The position numbers and the translations under genes were made by a program. Below, piece by piece: positions 1 to 11,110 of a stretch of DNA of 64,000 nt; positions within the stretch are counted from its first letter, which is position 1, and each line of letters opens with the position of its first letter. Source of the DNA: Erodium maritimum (taxonomy: Eukaryota > Streptophyta > Magnoliopsida > Geraniales > Geraniaceae); the NCBI GenBank assembly GCA_963921825.1, contig OY997590.1, forward strand, positions 46,517,039 to 46,581,038, read 5' to 3'. Below the pieces are notes generated by a model. That model made no database searches and had not been told where the DNA came from. It worked only from the letters and a program-made list of their open reading frames with translations.

Positions 1-2163
1 TGTCGCGCAACTTCTCCCGATCCCAGTCGGGAGGCTAACCCACAACCTCTCCGCTTCACCCGATCCCAGTCGGGTGGTTAGCCACACCCGCGCGTCCTTC
101 CTCCGATCCCAGTCGGGGAGCTAGCCCACAACCCCTCCGCTTCTCCCGATCCCAGTCGGGAGGCTAGCTACACCACACAACCTCCACCAGTAACCAGTAA
201 CCAATCACAATCACAAACAAGTTCAAACAGACAGTAACGACACCGGTGACAACTCCACAGGCACTTAAGGCCACCCAAACTCAACAACAATTAACACACA
301 ACAACCTCCGGGCATGGTCATATGCCTCCAGTAACACAGTTAACGCTAAGTTTTCTGCTCCTACGACACTACTAAGTGTCACATGCATTTCCAGTATTCG
401 CTACATTCCCGTATCATGCATTTCTAATAAACGCTAACCTAAATAACCCACGACACCCCGGTGTCACATGCAATTCTACAGTTAACTTTCCCTAGTCAGG
501 GCCGAGATCCGGCTACTTTTCCCTACCTCGTAAGCAACTCCAGAAAGCGCTCCACTAACCCGAGATGATCGCAGTCACTCACCGAGCCTCCCTTTGCCTC
601 GGTCCGCAGCACGATCTAAAAGAACACAGATTTAACTCACTTTAAACTAGTACGAACCGGTCGAAAATAAATAACTCAACGCCCAAGTTAATAACGGTTC
701 CGCCGTTAAGTTAACGGCTACGATTTGTCCATTTTAAACTTGACAGTTGTCGTTTACACTCGAGCGGGATAAAAGTCGGGTTACGACGGATCGGGTTCGA
801 GCACCCGCACACCGAACCCAGGTTTGATCTAAACCCAGTTTAAACCCCTTTTTAACTTAAAACCGTCGTTGAACTCCCTTGCTTTAATTAATTCCGTCTT
901 TGATTTTTAAAACAAAACGGTTTCCTTCCGTTCGTTTCCAAACTCGATATTTTGGTCCAGAACCCTTATAAAGTCGATTTGATTTCGTTTCCCCCCTTTT
1001 TGATTTAACTTAACTCGAGTCTAACTTTAATAAACGACTTTCGTTTTAAAACCCGTTAAACTTAACCCGACCTAGTTTTAACGATAACGATTTTCTTTAT
1101 GTCCGAACGATAAGGATCTAACACTTATTCTAAAGTCGATTTTCAATTTACAAACAGTTTTAATCCTTCCTTTTTCACCCTTAACAGATCAAAAAAAAAC
1201 GTAAATGACATAATAATAACTTAAAATTTGATGTTCTTCGTTACAAATCTTTACACTTCAGAATTACAATAACCCAACAATTCTTCAACAAACCGAGATC
1301 CCGTTTCTGGTTCTGTTCCTTTCCATTTCCAAAGTCCCATTCCGTCCCAACCAGATCCCGAACAGAGCGTTCTATCACCGATCGGATCTGAATGGACTCG
1401 GGAAAGGGAGAATAAGAGAAGAGGGACGAGCTCGGTTTTGGTCCGGCCGACCACCGGCGATGCCGTTATCGGCCGAAGTTCCACAGGCCGAGAACTCACC
1501 GTACCGACACGGTGGAGACGGTGGAGAGTGGCGGTGTACGGCTCGGGTCCGGACGACTCGTCTCGTTCCGGGTCCGACGAGCTCGCCGGTGACGGCGGGA
1601 GCTCGGTTCGCGTTCGGGTGAAGGGGAGGCGATGTTCGGTCGGAGTTTGGTGAGGAAGACGAAGGAAAGAGAGACAGGGAGGTCGGAGACAGGAAACGGG
1701 GCGGTGGCGCGTTAGGGTTTCGGGACGGAACCGATGGTGAACGGCCGGGTTTTTGGACGGAGACGGTGAGATGGGTCGGGAGATGAAGGGGAAGGATGGG
1801 ACGAGGGTTGAGAGGGGTGTGGCGGCCGGAAACGGTGGTGGCCGGTGCTGGTTCGGCGGAGAAGGCGAAGGAGGAGAGGGAGTGAGGTCGAGAGCATCGA
1901 AGGGTAGAGAGAGGGAGGCTGCGGCGTGTTCTGATGCTGAAACCCTAGGGTTTCAGCTTATATCAGACACGCTGGGCCGAGCCCTCTCGGGCCTCAGTTG
2001 AAGAACGGGCCTAAGGCCCAAACGGCTGGTTGGCCGAAACAGGCCTGGCCTGTCCAGTTTTTCCCTTTTTTTTTTTTTTTTGCTTCACCACTTGTTTCAA
2101 AAATCTACCCTACAGTTTTCGGGTTTTAAATTAATACCCTAATGAAACGAAGCGGGTTTTACA
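1..2163 (-). mobile_element. Ty3/gypsy LTR, inverted, cut by window start
   Basis: Read on the minus strand this matches the gypsy LTR at 27001-30334 in order and spacing. Shared blocks include the segment around 440-540 (reverse complement of about 28500-28590, with the GTGACACCGGGGTGTCGTGGG block) and the block at 300-420 (reverse complement of about 28670-28760). The LTR edge is placed at 2163, where the plus strand reads GGGTTTTACA, the same terminal form as the solo LTR ending at 56350. The GC-rich part (1300-2000) holds a palindromic telo-box (AAACCCTAGGGTTT, about 1942) followed by TTATAT, which could be the LTR promoter. No internal coding region is visible because the other end lies outside the window, so solo LTR and full element cannot be told apart. 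Reading frames in the GC-rich part look spurious. Confidence 0.8.
14..162 (-). repeat. 43-bp tandem array of hairpin units in LTR
   Basis: Four units start 43 bp apart (CGATCCCAGTCGG at 18, 61, 104 and 147). Each is centred on an inverted repeat: CTCCCGA/TCGGGAG at 14-33 and 143-162, and CACCCGA/TCGGGTG at 57-76, with loop TCCCAG. On the minus strand the stem of the first unit is followed by AAGTTGC, as in the hairpin units of the related LTR near 29.0-29.8 kb. Confidence 0.8.
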
Positions 2164-3162
2164 TGAATATTGCTGGGTCGGTTGAGTGCGACGCTCTACT
2201 TCTGCTGTAAAACCGAACCTGTGATCATCAGTGGTGAAGAACAGACCAGAGCCTGTGGGTTGATGGTGCGGTGGTGGTGGCCAGGGAGGAGGGCGTGGCG
2301 GTTGTAGCGACGGAGGCAGGGACTTCCGAGGCGGCGGTTGCATCAACTTCAGATATCCCGGTGGATGTAGGGGCGGTGGTGGATGCTAAGGAAGAGGCCG
2401 GGCCCGTGGCAGGGAGGAGCCGGACATAGGCAGGGGGCGACAGCGGCGTGCTAAGGCAAAGTAAACCCTAGCAGCTGCAGGGGGAGACAGGATGTTGGTG
2501 GCGGAGGGGAGCCAACACCGTGGTGTCGAACATAAGCCAGGAGCAAGGGGGACCGAATCAGATCGGGAGAAGCTTCGTTGGTGGCAGGATGAAACCAACG
2601 TCGTAGTAGCTAGAGGCGAATCGAGAGAAACTCTAGCAGAAAAAACCTTCACATGACCTAAAAGGAAGAGGCAATAGAACATATGCGTGGAAGAGGGGAG
2701 CAAAAGGCACGAGAGAGAGGGGGCAGTAGTTTTTAGATCATGACCGCTTAGAGAGTAACGACCATTGTAATGACTATATTTTTTATTTAATGAAATCTAC
2801 TTCTAATTCTCAAAAATAAATCTTTGCAAATAAAAGATGTGTAAAATTTTAAAACTCAAAACTAAATTTAAAAATATAATAAAAACATGAATTAAAGGAT
2901 CTCTTTTTCTTTTTTTGTATATGGTTTTCATCTTTTGATTTGATTTTTGAGTTTTTTGTCAAGAAATTTTTTGTTAATTCTGATAAATTAAATGGAAAAA
3001 AGATTGTGAACTAAAACAAAAACAAAGTTTATTAGGGAGAATGTATATTATTTTATGTATATAAATGGGAATTGCTTATAGCTTAAAGTACATGATTGTA
3101 AAATATAACTCCTATTGTGAGTGTTTTTTCCAGAGTCAATTTTTGGGTCGCTTAACTATTTT
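2164..3162. other. Unassigned stretch, GC-rich then AT-rich
   Basis: 2164-2720 is GC-rich and purine-rich. It holds a 105-codon minus-strand frame (2386-2703) with no domain I recognise and low-complexity composition. 2750-3162 is AT-rich with no frame, tandem array or terminal repeat visible. I assign no function. Confidence 0.4.
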
Positions 3163-3450
3163 TCTTTTTTTTGTCTGAACGAAAGGTGCATATATTATTA
3201 ATACTGGAAAAGAAAAGTCATTACAACAATCAAAGACCCAGAAGGCTTTGATCAAAAACCTCTACGAAGAAATGATTGTAAACCTTAAAATAGGAAACAA
3301 CTTTGAAAAAGCATGGTACTGTGGTGATAATGAAGTGTAGAAACTAAAGAAGACCTCTCAAAACAGTGCATAAACGCTGCTTGATCCCATGGAGATGACT
3401 CTTTTCATCATGAGGAGGGCGGCCTAACTTAAACTTGAACTCGATAATTT

Positions 3451-4376
3451 TAGCGGGAGGTGATGCTTTAGCTAGGGACCCTTCCTTAGATATGTCCTTT
3501 AAGCCATGGGCTTCTATCATTCCTCCTAGCGGGGATTTTTTCCATCCCTCGCCTGGTCTTAATAAGGATCTAACGTAGTATATCTCTTTTGGCCCAGACT
3601 CACAGGTGGGCCAAGCAGCGTCCCAGATGGATAGGCAGCCTCGCAGATTGGGAAAACCCTGGTAGGTATGTCCCTGAGGTATGGATGGCATCCCGAATGG
3701 TGGAATGACCATGGTGCGCTCCCTTACCCCTAGTTAGGGGTTAGGTAACGCGTACAAGGTTATTATATGGCCTTTGCCCCGAGAAGACAGACACTTAAGT
3801 ATCGTGTCCGAGGTCATTAGTGCGAACCCTAGGGGTGGTCTTGGTGTCACCGTCCCCTACTCCGTAGCATAAGGATTCTCTAACTTGTTCGGTTTAAACT
3901 CCTAAATAAAATGGGAGGTAGTTTTAACGGGAGGTGATGCTTTAGCTAGAGACCCCTCCCTAGATATGTCCTTTAAGCCATGGGCTTCTACATTCCTCCT
4001 AGCGGAGCTTTTTTCCATCCATCGCCTGGTCTTAATGAGGATTTCATGTAGTATATCTCTTTTCGCCCAGACTCACAGGTGGGCCAAGCAGCGTCCCAGA
4101 TGGATAGGCAGCCTCGTAGATGGGGAAAACCCTAGTAGGTATGTCCCTGAGGTATGGATGGCATCTTGGATGGTGGAATGACCATGATGCGCTCCCTTAC
4201 CCCTAGCTAGAGGTTAGGTAACACGTACGAGGTTATTATATGGCTTTTCCCGGGGAAGACAAGACCTTAAGTATCGTGTCCGAGGTCATTAGTGCGAACC
4301 CTGGGGGTGGTCTTGGTGTCACCGTCCCCTACTCCGTAGTATAAGGATTCTCCAAGTTCTTCGAGTTGAACTCCTA
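3451..4376. repeat. 474-bp tandem duplication
   Basis: Two head-to-tail copies begin at 3451 (TAGCGGGAGGTGATGC) and 3925 (TAACGGGAGGTGATGC) and stay alignable for about 450 bp, including the ATCGTGTCCGAGGTCATTAG block and the CGTCCCCTACTCCGTAG block. Scattered substitutions and small indels separate them, so the duplication is not recent. Confidence 0.85.
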
Positions 4377-4411
4377 AATCGAATCATCGAACCTCGGGGT
4401 CCTTGGCATCT

Positions 4412-5040
4412 CCCAATCAAAATCGCGAACCATGTGACATATTTAGCCACAGTTATAGTAGAAGGATGAGAGGCATTCATAATTTAGAGTGCCATGCATA
4501 GACTCTGAAAATTCCCTAAACCTCATGATTATAGTTCGGTGGAGGGGTCGATGGATCTCCATCTAGAACCGGACTTTGACTTTTCCACCCCATCACAAAC
4601 CCTATTGGTTACAAGGGAAGGCTACGTTATCCCTTAACATAGAACCGATGACCTCATTGGTGGCCTTTTTAAGGACGAAGGGCAGAATGCCCTGTGCATG
4701 CACCTATAGTTGGATTTGATCCAATCTAGGAAGGTCTCGAGCTGTCGAGTCCAAGATTTCCGCTAGTACCAACATGTACCAATAGAAACACCAAGTTTCA
4801 TTATTACGAACCTAGGACCTTTTTACTAAGACGTGAAGTAAAAGCCATAAATACCTAGTTTTAGGTCTTTGGCCACAAAACCCGATGCCGATCTCCCCAA
4901 TGCTCGTGTAATAATCGTGAGCATGAAGTGATTTCGGGGCTGGTTCGACAAGAGTAGACGGCCCAGCATACCGAACTGAAGTCGAGCGAGAACCAAAGGG
5001 TCCGTCGAAGTGTAGGGTACCAGAACCTCCATCTCTTCCT
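4412..5040 (-). pseudogene. LINE ORF1-like remnant: DUF4283 plus CCHC knuckle
   Basis: The frame at 4826-5032 (minus) has the DUF4283 pattern: a G-R-L-L motif, about 15 residues later a run resembling the usual R-A-W/L core, then V-A-K-D-L-K-L-G and F-Y-F. Further 3' (about 4412-4478, minus) the translation gives F-Y-Y-N-C-G-stop-I-C-H-M-V-R-D-F-D-W. This has the spacing of the CCHC_4 zinc knuckle that follows DUF4283 in plant LINE ORF1 proteins and LINE-derived host proteins, with two of the three Cys replaced or broken. Several stops and frame changes separate the parts. The family assignment rests on pattern recognition. A domesticated DUF4283 gene is a less likely alternative because of the LINE-like tail. 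Confidence 0.5.
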
Positions 5041-5060
5041 AATCGATGGGAGCATGCCGA

Positions 5061-6978
5061 GAAACCAGTCTAAAGAGAACCCATCAATGGAGGTGGGAGG
5101 GACGAGTCCATATAAATCACCAAGGCATACTAGTTTGGATCCCTAGCCGTCAACATAACCATAGAAACAAGACCATCTGTGGTTAGGGCGGTTGACCAGA
5201 TTGAGGTGATGGCGCATTGACGAAGGACTTGGCAGGGCAACCCTGTTTCGGTGTAATCGAAATGGAACCAGGAGTGACAAGCAAGATGTTAAGAAATATG
5301 TTATCCAGGATATCATCAGACATCATGTGCGTGACCAACAGCAAAGATAGAAAATATGTCAACCCAGATGTCAACACCCATCTTGTGCATATCTAATAAT
5401 GCATATTTGTTTCCTAGTTTGGATATTTGATACATAAACATGAAGATACTTATTCAATAAAGTTCTATCCCTTTTAGGAAGTAGGATTCATTTCCAAAAC
5501 GTCAAGATACTCATGCATGAGAGTTCTATTCGTTTTAGGAAGTAAGATTGATTTGTTCCCAAACTAGAAGATATTATGTGATAGTGATCTATTCATTATA
5601 AGAAAGATAGTAGAGCAAGGGAACAAAGAGATTTAGCAAGATCACGACTCCAATGTTTAAGGAAACCTAATGAGGCACACGTTCACAAGCTGTATGATCT
5701 ATATAACTCGTGAAGATATTCAGAGCTCCACTTAATTATAGTCTGATCAAAGAGGTTAGAACAAATGTCATCAAACACCTTGAGCACGCACGGGTTATAA
5801 TTTGAAGATAAGTATCGCGCGTTTCCTAATTTAAGTATCTTATGTTTCCTACTTTCAAGATACTTCTATTTCCTTATTGCCTGATCAAAGAGGTTAGATC
5901 AAATGTCATCAGACATCTTGAGCGTGCACGTGTCATAATTTGAAGATAAGTATCGCGCGTTTCCTAATTTAAGGATAAGTATCTTATGTTTCCTACTTCC
6001 AAGATACTTCTATTTGAAGCATCATATTCGTTTAAGGATTGTTTCCTAACTTGAATATACTTTTGTCTAAAGAGATATTTTTTCTTTAGAAATTGTTCCA
6101 GGTTATGGAAACTTGGAGATTGTGTTAGATCGTGACTCTAAGGTTTGACAAACCCTACGGACGCACGACTACAGTAGAGGGAGTAGCTATAAAAAGCCAA
6201 GAGAATCTTCGTTAGTTCCTGATCGAAAAATTGATACTATTCTATCGATCATTATTGCTTGTCGACATCATCAATGAAATTTGTCGAAACCATTGTTATA
6301 TGCGTTTGTTTATGATTGCAGGGCTCCTAGGTGTGTTGGACTAGCGTGTTGAGAAATGAATGATTAATAAAAAAAGAATGTTGTTGTGCTTAAACTCCAT
6401 TCATAACTGAATGAGTATTGAAGCTTTGTGGCCATGATTGAAGATTCACGACAACCCTTTGAAGGCAAAGACTAATCCGAGACTAACGGGCTCGAAGGAA
6501 GAATCAAGAGTGGTTCTTGGATTCAGGGGGAGACCAAGAGATAGGTTTGCACTTGTAATAATAGCATGTGTTTGATCTGGAGGATATAAAACTTGTATGT
6601 TGATTTATTACGTAATAGCAAAACCTTTCCACTAGCAAAGTTTTACCCCAAACGTAGATGAGATGCACCGAACTAGGTAACAAACCTGTGTGTTTTTATT
6701 TGCTTGTTCTTATCATTTATATGTCTATTATGCTCGAAAGCAAGATTTCAGTACACATGTCATAACATCTTGGACGACATCTTGCTACAACACTTAACCA
6801 GAATTTCATATTTGATTTTCCCAATAAATATGCCATCTTAACGGGACCATGTCATCTTTTCTATATGAATACCGATCACTGAAAGTTGTCCACTGTGTTG
6901 AAAGTTCCTAGTAACAGTCTTTATCCTCAGGGTCGGAGGATGACATGCACAACCTAGTTTGAGTAGTGGTCGTTCTCA
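5061..6978. other. Unassigned; LTR-like features without proven ends
   Basis: No coding region is supported. Around 6188 a good TATA box (CTATAAAAAGCC) sits in a promoter-like setting, 5287 reads TGTTAAG, and near 6517-6525 there is a CAGGGGGAG run resembling a polypurine tract. These would fit an old copia-type LTR, but I found no matching CA end, primer site or target duplication. Confidence 0.3.
5743..6018. repeat. 137-bp tandem duplication
   Basis: CTGATCAAAGAGGTTAGA starts at 5743 and again at 5880. The two copies run through the blocks GATAAGTATCGCGCGTTTCC and TATCTTATGTTTCCTAC. Copy 2 has a small insertion (AAGGATAAG). Confidence 0.85.
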
Positions 6979-6997
6979 CCCCCCCCCCCCCCCCCCC
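6979..6997. repeat. Poly-C tract, 19 bases
   Basis: An uninterrupted run of 19 C between TTCTCA and GTCATCG. It is one of six C or G runs of 14-19 bases in the window. Confidence 0.95.
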
Positions 6998-8966
6998 GTC
7001 ATCGTTCAATGCACAAGTGGTGATTCATCCTAATGATACCTACAATTTTGGGTCATACGGAGAGAGTAATAGCATAGTCAAACCCTCGGTATGATATCTT
7101 TACTCTACCATTATCTCATTCTTAATGACTCATCTCGTCGAGAAAGTTTATACCTTGGCATTGTGCAAGGCTAGTAAAAGACTCAATATATATACAATTT
7201 ATACGTTGTTGTCTTTTTTTTCAATAACTACTTGGGATGTGATATTGCGTCCGTATAGGATCACCAATTCTCTTTATCAAGTTCATTTGACAAGTCAGAT
7301 GAACCACCTTGGATAACATCCTATAGATCTTTACCATTGTTGGTAGTATCCCCTAGATAGCTGATGTAAAAGGAAGACTTATAAATCCTCGAACTCAGTT
7401 CGAATAGAGCCTACTCTCCGAATGTTTCGTTAGAACCCAATTACCAAATTTTAGGAGTCACAAAACATCCAAGATTACCTCAATCAAGCAAAAGTAAAAA
7501 AGTTTAAAACTTTAAGGTTGGTCCTGCCAAGTGTTATATATGCCTTCCCTAGATAGGGGATATGATCTCTAACCGAGTAAAATAAAATTTTGTTTCTAAA
7601 AAGTTTTTTGAGTGTTAAGTCTTCTATAGTTCACACCAGGTTGTAAAGGAAAATAGTTTCAACCCTGGCTTGAAGGAACTACAATTATTCTGGAGCAATG
7701 AATTACGAGATTTTCAGGCTATGCGTTAGTGGTCAGGATTATCATCGCTATTTTGTAACTCACCATCCGATAGTGACTACTTTAGGGAGCTAGTCTACCA
7801 TTCACAATTTCTTGATGGTGTGTCGGTTTCTTTATGAACAGAGCCACGACTATAGATTTGATTTATTATTGTTAATCGTGGGATTAACCACTTCTCGCTC
7901 CAAGAATCGCATTTTGACTCCACTAGTATTCCCTTTCGAAGTGATCCCCCCATCCACATGCTAATTGTCTAACCGGATAGGTACTTTCCATAAAACTTAA
8001 CCGCTCTCATTAAATGGGCTTCTAAAATACTTCGATTTTTATAACCGGAAAATGTAATTGAGCTATTAATCACACAACTATATGAACGACCTCCTAATCT
8101 TTCTTTGGTTCACCCTTCAGTTTTATGGCCCTTATAACACAAAGGTCATACATTAAAAATCTAGGCTAGAATTCTTTTCTAAAATAACCAAGAACCAATT
8201 GTCATCACGCATGAACATAACGGAACTCGATAAAAACATGTTATAGACTTAGCATATTATATCGATTTCGTTCTTTTCCTCCTTCCTCTCGGATGATAAA
8301 GTATACTACCCATGATGATAGACCTACCCATCTCTCATTTGTAAGACCATCAAGGTTCTCTCTCTCTCTCTCTAGACTTAGTTTTTCACAGTTTTGAAAA
8401 TCTTTAATTCGGATTGTGAGGTGCCTATTTATAGATTTCAAATTCTACCTCGTCCTACACCATGGGGTCTTATCTCATGGCTTGGAGTATATGACTCACA
8501 TGTCATGGGAAGCCTTCTATACGTGATGATGATGTCAACTAAGGCGTTTTATACTAGTATCCCAATCCTAGTTGAACGTCGTCGCTTGTTTAATCCACCA
8601 CGCATTATAGGTCTTCCTCCGCGCCATGGAGATGTAAGGTCTGTCTACTTCTAAGAGTTCGAAGTCTGCTTTCTTCTTTATGCTCTCACTCTTAATGTTC
8701 TTGCTCTGCTCCCAATGTGTCTGAAGCTCCTTCGTCCATGATTAAATCAATTTACCTAGCCAAATCATGAACAACTAAAGTGAGCTACTTGCCTTAATTG
8801 TGGGATGTCTAGATTAATTTCATGTTCAAAATGGCCCTTCTATTTACTACTTCTGCTCTCTTATCCCTTTCTACCTATGTGAGGTGAGCTCTCTATATTC
8901 TAGGAGTATAACCTATTAGTGGCACTACTTACCTTTCACAGCAAGAACGTCAACGTTAGGACTATT
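6998..8966. other. No supported feature
   Basis: AT-rich DNA with only short unsupported frames (63-86 codons). There is a short CT microsatellite at about 8358-8373. I recognise no protein domain, terminal repeat or RNA gene. Confidence 0.4.
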
Positions 8967-9235
8967 AAACTACACCAAAATATCATATCAGCGACTGAAT
9001 TAAAAACATTGGTCATTGTTAAGAATATGAACAGATACCAAAACTGTTTTGGCTGCTCTTGAAACATCAACGGTGACCAAAACAGTTTCGGTCATTACTG
9101 AAACTTTCAACAACGACCAAAATTTGATTTAGTCGCTATTTAAACTTTCAACAGAGATCAACCAATGATTTTGTCTTTATTAAAATTTTCAATAGCGACT
9201 AAATATGTGTTTGGTTATTATTAAAACCCTTTTCA
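8967..9235. mobile_element. CACTA-like (En/Spm) terminal fragment
   Basis: The sequence AACTACACCAAAA at about 8968-8980 is one base from the usual CACTACACCAAAA terminal inverted repeat. It is followed by about five degenerate subterminal repeats of the form (G/A)CGACCAAAA...AAACTTTCAA(C/T)A, some 45-60 bp apart, up to about 9225. Such repeats are the transposase binding region in CACTA elements. No opposite terminus or transposase is seen, so this is a fragment or a terminus-only remnant. Confidence 0.45.
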
Positions 9236-9422
9236 AAATTTTAATATCCCACCCAGGCTCTTCTCTTCTCTCACTTTGCTTCCTTCTCTCTCTCTTACTA
9301 TGGGCTTGCCTCCTTCGAAGGATCTCCTTGCGGTCTCCGAGTAATTTCGGTTGGTGAAGGCGTCGAGCCCGTGCTGCTCGTCTGCTCGCCGGTTTGTTAC
9401 TTTTCCTTTTCAGTCTCTCAAC
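9236..9422. other. No supported feature
   Basis: A pyrimidine-rich stretch between the CACTA-like repeats and the first TRIM-like LTR. A minus-strand frame (9189-9524) crosses it but spans three different elements and is not credible as a gene. Confidence 0.35.
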
Positions 9423-9614
9423 TGTAAAAAGTATAATCGAGATGTTTTGAATGATTTCATGGAAGAGTCTAAACTCTTTTATATAGGAGATTACAAGATT
9501 CATAGTAGAAAATAAATAATACATGATTGTCTAATTTAATTATCGAAATCAAATCAAATCAAATCAATTCAGAATAAATCAATTAGATTTATTCTGATAT
9601 GATTACCTTCAATA
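9423..9614 (-). repeat. TRIM-like LTR, left copy
   Basis: 192 bp from TGTAAAAAGTATAATC to CCTTCAATA, then the polypurine complement. 9423-9546 is an inverted match to 10749-10871. Confidence 0.65.
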
Positions 9615-9691
9615 CTCCCCCTCAAGTTAGAGCATGGAGATTCATAATGCCCAACTTGAAAAAGGAAACTTGTAATCGGCTTTGTTGGATG

Positions 9692-9939
9692 GTGCAAACG
9701 GCTACTCGTCTCGTGGCCGACGGTGCAAACGACATCTCGTCTCATGGCCGACGGTGCAAACGGCTACTTGTCTCGTGGCTGACGGTGCAAACGACTACTC
9801 GTCTCGTGGCCGACGGTGCAAACGACATTTCGTCTCGGGGCTGACGGTGCAAAGGTTATCTCGTCTCGGGGCCGACGGTGCAAAGGGCATCTCATCCCGT
9901 GGTTGACGGCACAAACAATATCTTCTCTCCTGATCAACA
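9692..9939. repeat. 31-bp minisatellite, array 1 (about 8 units)
   Basis: Units of the form GTGCAAACG(G/A)C(T/A)... ending GTGGCCGACG repeat every 31 bp, with decay in the last units. The frames over this array are repeat translations, not genes. Confidence 0.9.
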
Positions 9940-10144
9940 ATATAAACATCATCAAAGGTGGAAACGACTATGGTTGATTACCACGATGCGGAAGCAAAAT
10001 AAATCAATGAAAATAAAATAAAAATAGGAATAAATATATCCTTCAAACGCCCTGCCCACTTGTTAGAACCATAAGCTAACAAGTGGGCAAAGCTACAGAT
10101 TCATAAGACTTTATCAAGGATCGAAATCCGGAGCTCTGATAACA

Positions 10145-10313
10145 TGTAAAATATAAAAGATGAAATCCTTGGATTGATCTTAGAATGATGTTTGATATTC
10201 CTATATATATAGGAGATTACAAGATAAAGAAATAAATATTACATATTAACGTAATTAACCACAATAATCAAAGCACATCAATTGTATTGATTATGATTTT
10301 ACTACCTTCCACA
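10145..10313 (-). repeat. TRIM-like LTR, middle copy
   Basis: 169 bp, TGTAAAATATAAAAG to CTTCCACA on the plus strand. A primer-site complement lies on the left and a polypurine complement on the right, so it is flanked by internal sequence on both sides. Confidence 0.7.
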
Positions 10314-10399
10314 CTCCCCCTCAAGTTGGAGCATGGAGATTCGTAATGCCCAACTTGAAAATGCGATTGTAGAACAATCACGTCTTATGCCTTTGGATG

Positions 10400-10585
10400 G
10401 TGTAAATGACATCTCATCTCGTGGCCGACAGTGCAAATGGCATCTCGTCTGGGGGCCGACGGTGTAAACGGCTACTCATCTCGTGCCCGACGTTGCAAAT
10501 GGCATCTTGTCTCGTTGCCGACGGTGCAAACACATCTCATCTCATGGTTGACGGTGTTAACATCATCTCGTCTTGTGATCGACGT
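10400..10585. repeat. 31-bp minisatellite, array 2 (about 6 units)
   Basis: Same unit as the array at 9692-9939 but more diverged, in the second internal domain and in the same orientation. Confidence 0.85.
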
Positions 10586-10748
10586 TGTAAATGGCGCAAA
10601 AGGTAGAACACGGTTGTGGTTGATGACCACGATACGGAAGTGAAATAGCTAGAGTAACACAAATAAAATAAAAATTAGGATCAAATATGTCCTTCAGATG
10701 CCCTGTCCACTTGTTAGAACCACAAGCTATCAAGTGGGCAAAGTTATT

Positions 10749-10871
10749 CGATAATTAAATTAGACAATCATGTATTATTTATTTCCTTCTATGCATCTTG
10801 TAATCTCCTGTATAAAGGAGTTTAGACTCTTCAATAAAATCATTCAAAACATCTCGATTATACTTTTAACA
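10749..10871 (+). repeat. TRIM-like LTR, inverted copy
   Basis: Reverse complement of 9423-9546, ending CTTTTAACA. It is followed at 10872 by AGGTAGCAGAGC, a two-mismatch version of the tRNA-Met primer site. Confidence 0.7.
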
Positions 10872-11110
10872 AGGTAGCAGAGCTGGTTCGACACATGGCC
10901 TGTTTGTCGCCTCTACCGTGTGGTCTCCGGCCCATATGCAGATGTCCAGTCCTGTTGTGGCCCACGTGTAGATGTCCAGTCCTACACGTGAGGGGGAGTG
11001 TTGAAGTGTGAGTCCTACATCGAAAGTGTGTGGATAAATTGACTCATTGATATACATCTTGATGGCTCCACCCATCAGTTAGAGTTTTTGGGTTGGATTG
11101 GTCTTTAACA
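10872..11110 (+). mobile_element. TRIM internal domain and 3' LTR
   Basis: After the primer-like site there are only about 127 bp before a polypurine tract (GTGAGGGGGAG) and a 112-bp LTR, 10999-11110, starting TGTTGAAGTGTGAGTCC and ending CTTTAACA. This is the size range of TRIMs. The LTR upstream (10749-10871) belongs to a different sequence family, so the element is chimeric or the two are simply adjacent. Confidence 0.55.

Larger units (their letters stand above)
3163..5060 (-). mobile_element. Degenerate LINE-like (non-LTR) fragment
   Basis: On the minus strand this runs from a decayed ORF1-like region (about 5040 to 4412) through two copies of a 474-bp segment to an A-rich tail, seen on the plus strand as TTTCTTTTTTTTGTCTGAACGAAAGG at about 3162-3187. 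Plant non-LTR elements often end in an A-rich tail like this. I cannot find a target site duplication or an RT domain, so this is a truncated or rearranged copy. The 122-codon minus frame at 3344-3712 lies in its 3' part, reads through one repeat copy and matches no domain I know. Confidence 0.5.
9423..10871 (-). mobile_element. Composite of TRIM-like miniature LTR elements
   Basis: On the minus strand the order is LTR (9614-9423), internal domain, LTR (10313-10145), internal domain. Each left-hand internal edge starts with CTCCCCCTCAAGTT, the complement of a polypurine tract. The middle LTR is followed by GCTCTGATAACA (10133-10144 on plus), the complement of a slightly changed tRNA-Met primer site. 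A third LTR copy (10749-10871) lies in the opposite orientation. Both internal domains share the AATGCCCAACTTG start, a 31-bp minisatellite, and the CCACTTGTTAGAACCA block. There is no coding capacity. Sizes fit terminal-repeat retrotransposons in miniature. Confidence 0.65.

Noticed and set aside
2386..2703. 105-codon minus-strand frame as a possible gene
   Set aside because: Low-complexity residues and no recognised motif, neighbour or splice signal.
5287..6800. A complete copia LTR
   Set aside because: A TATA box and TG start are seen, but no CA end, primer site or target duplication; kept only as unassigned DNA.
9692..9939. Regular 31-bp repeat resembling a CRISPR array (also 44-bp and 26-bp arrays)
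   Set aside because: The whole unit repeats without unique spacers, and the context is plant retroelements.
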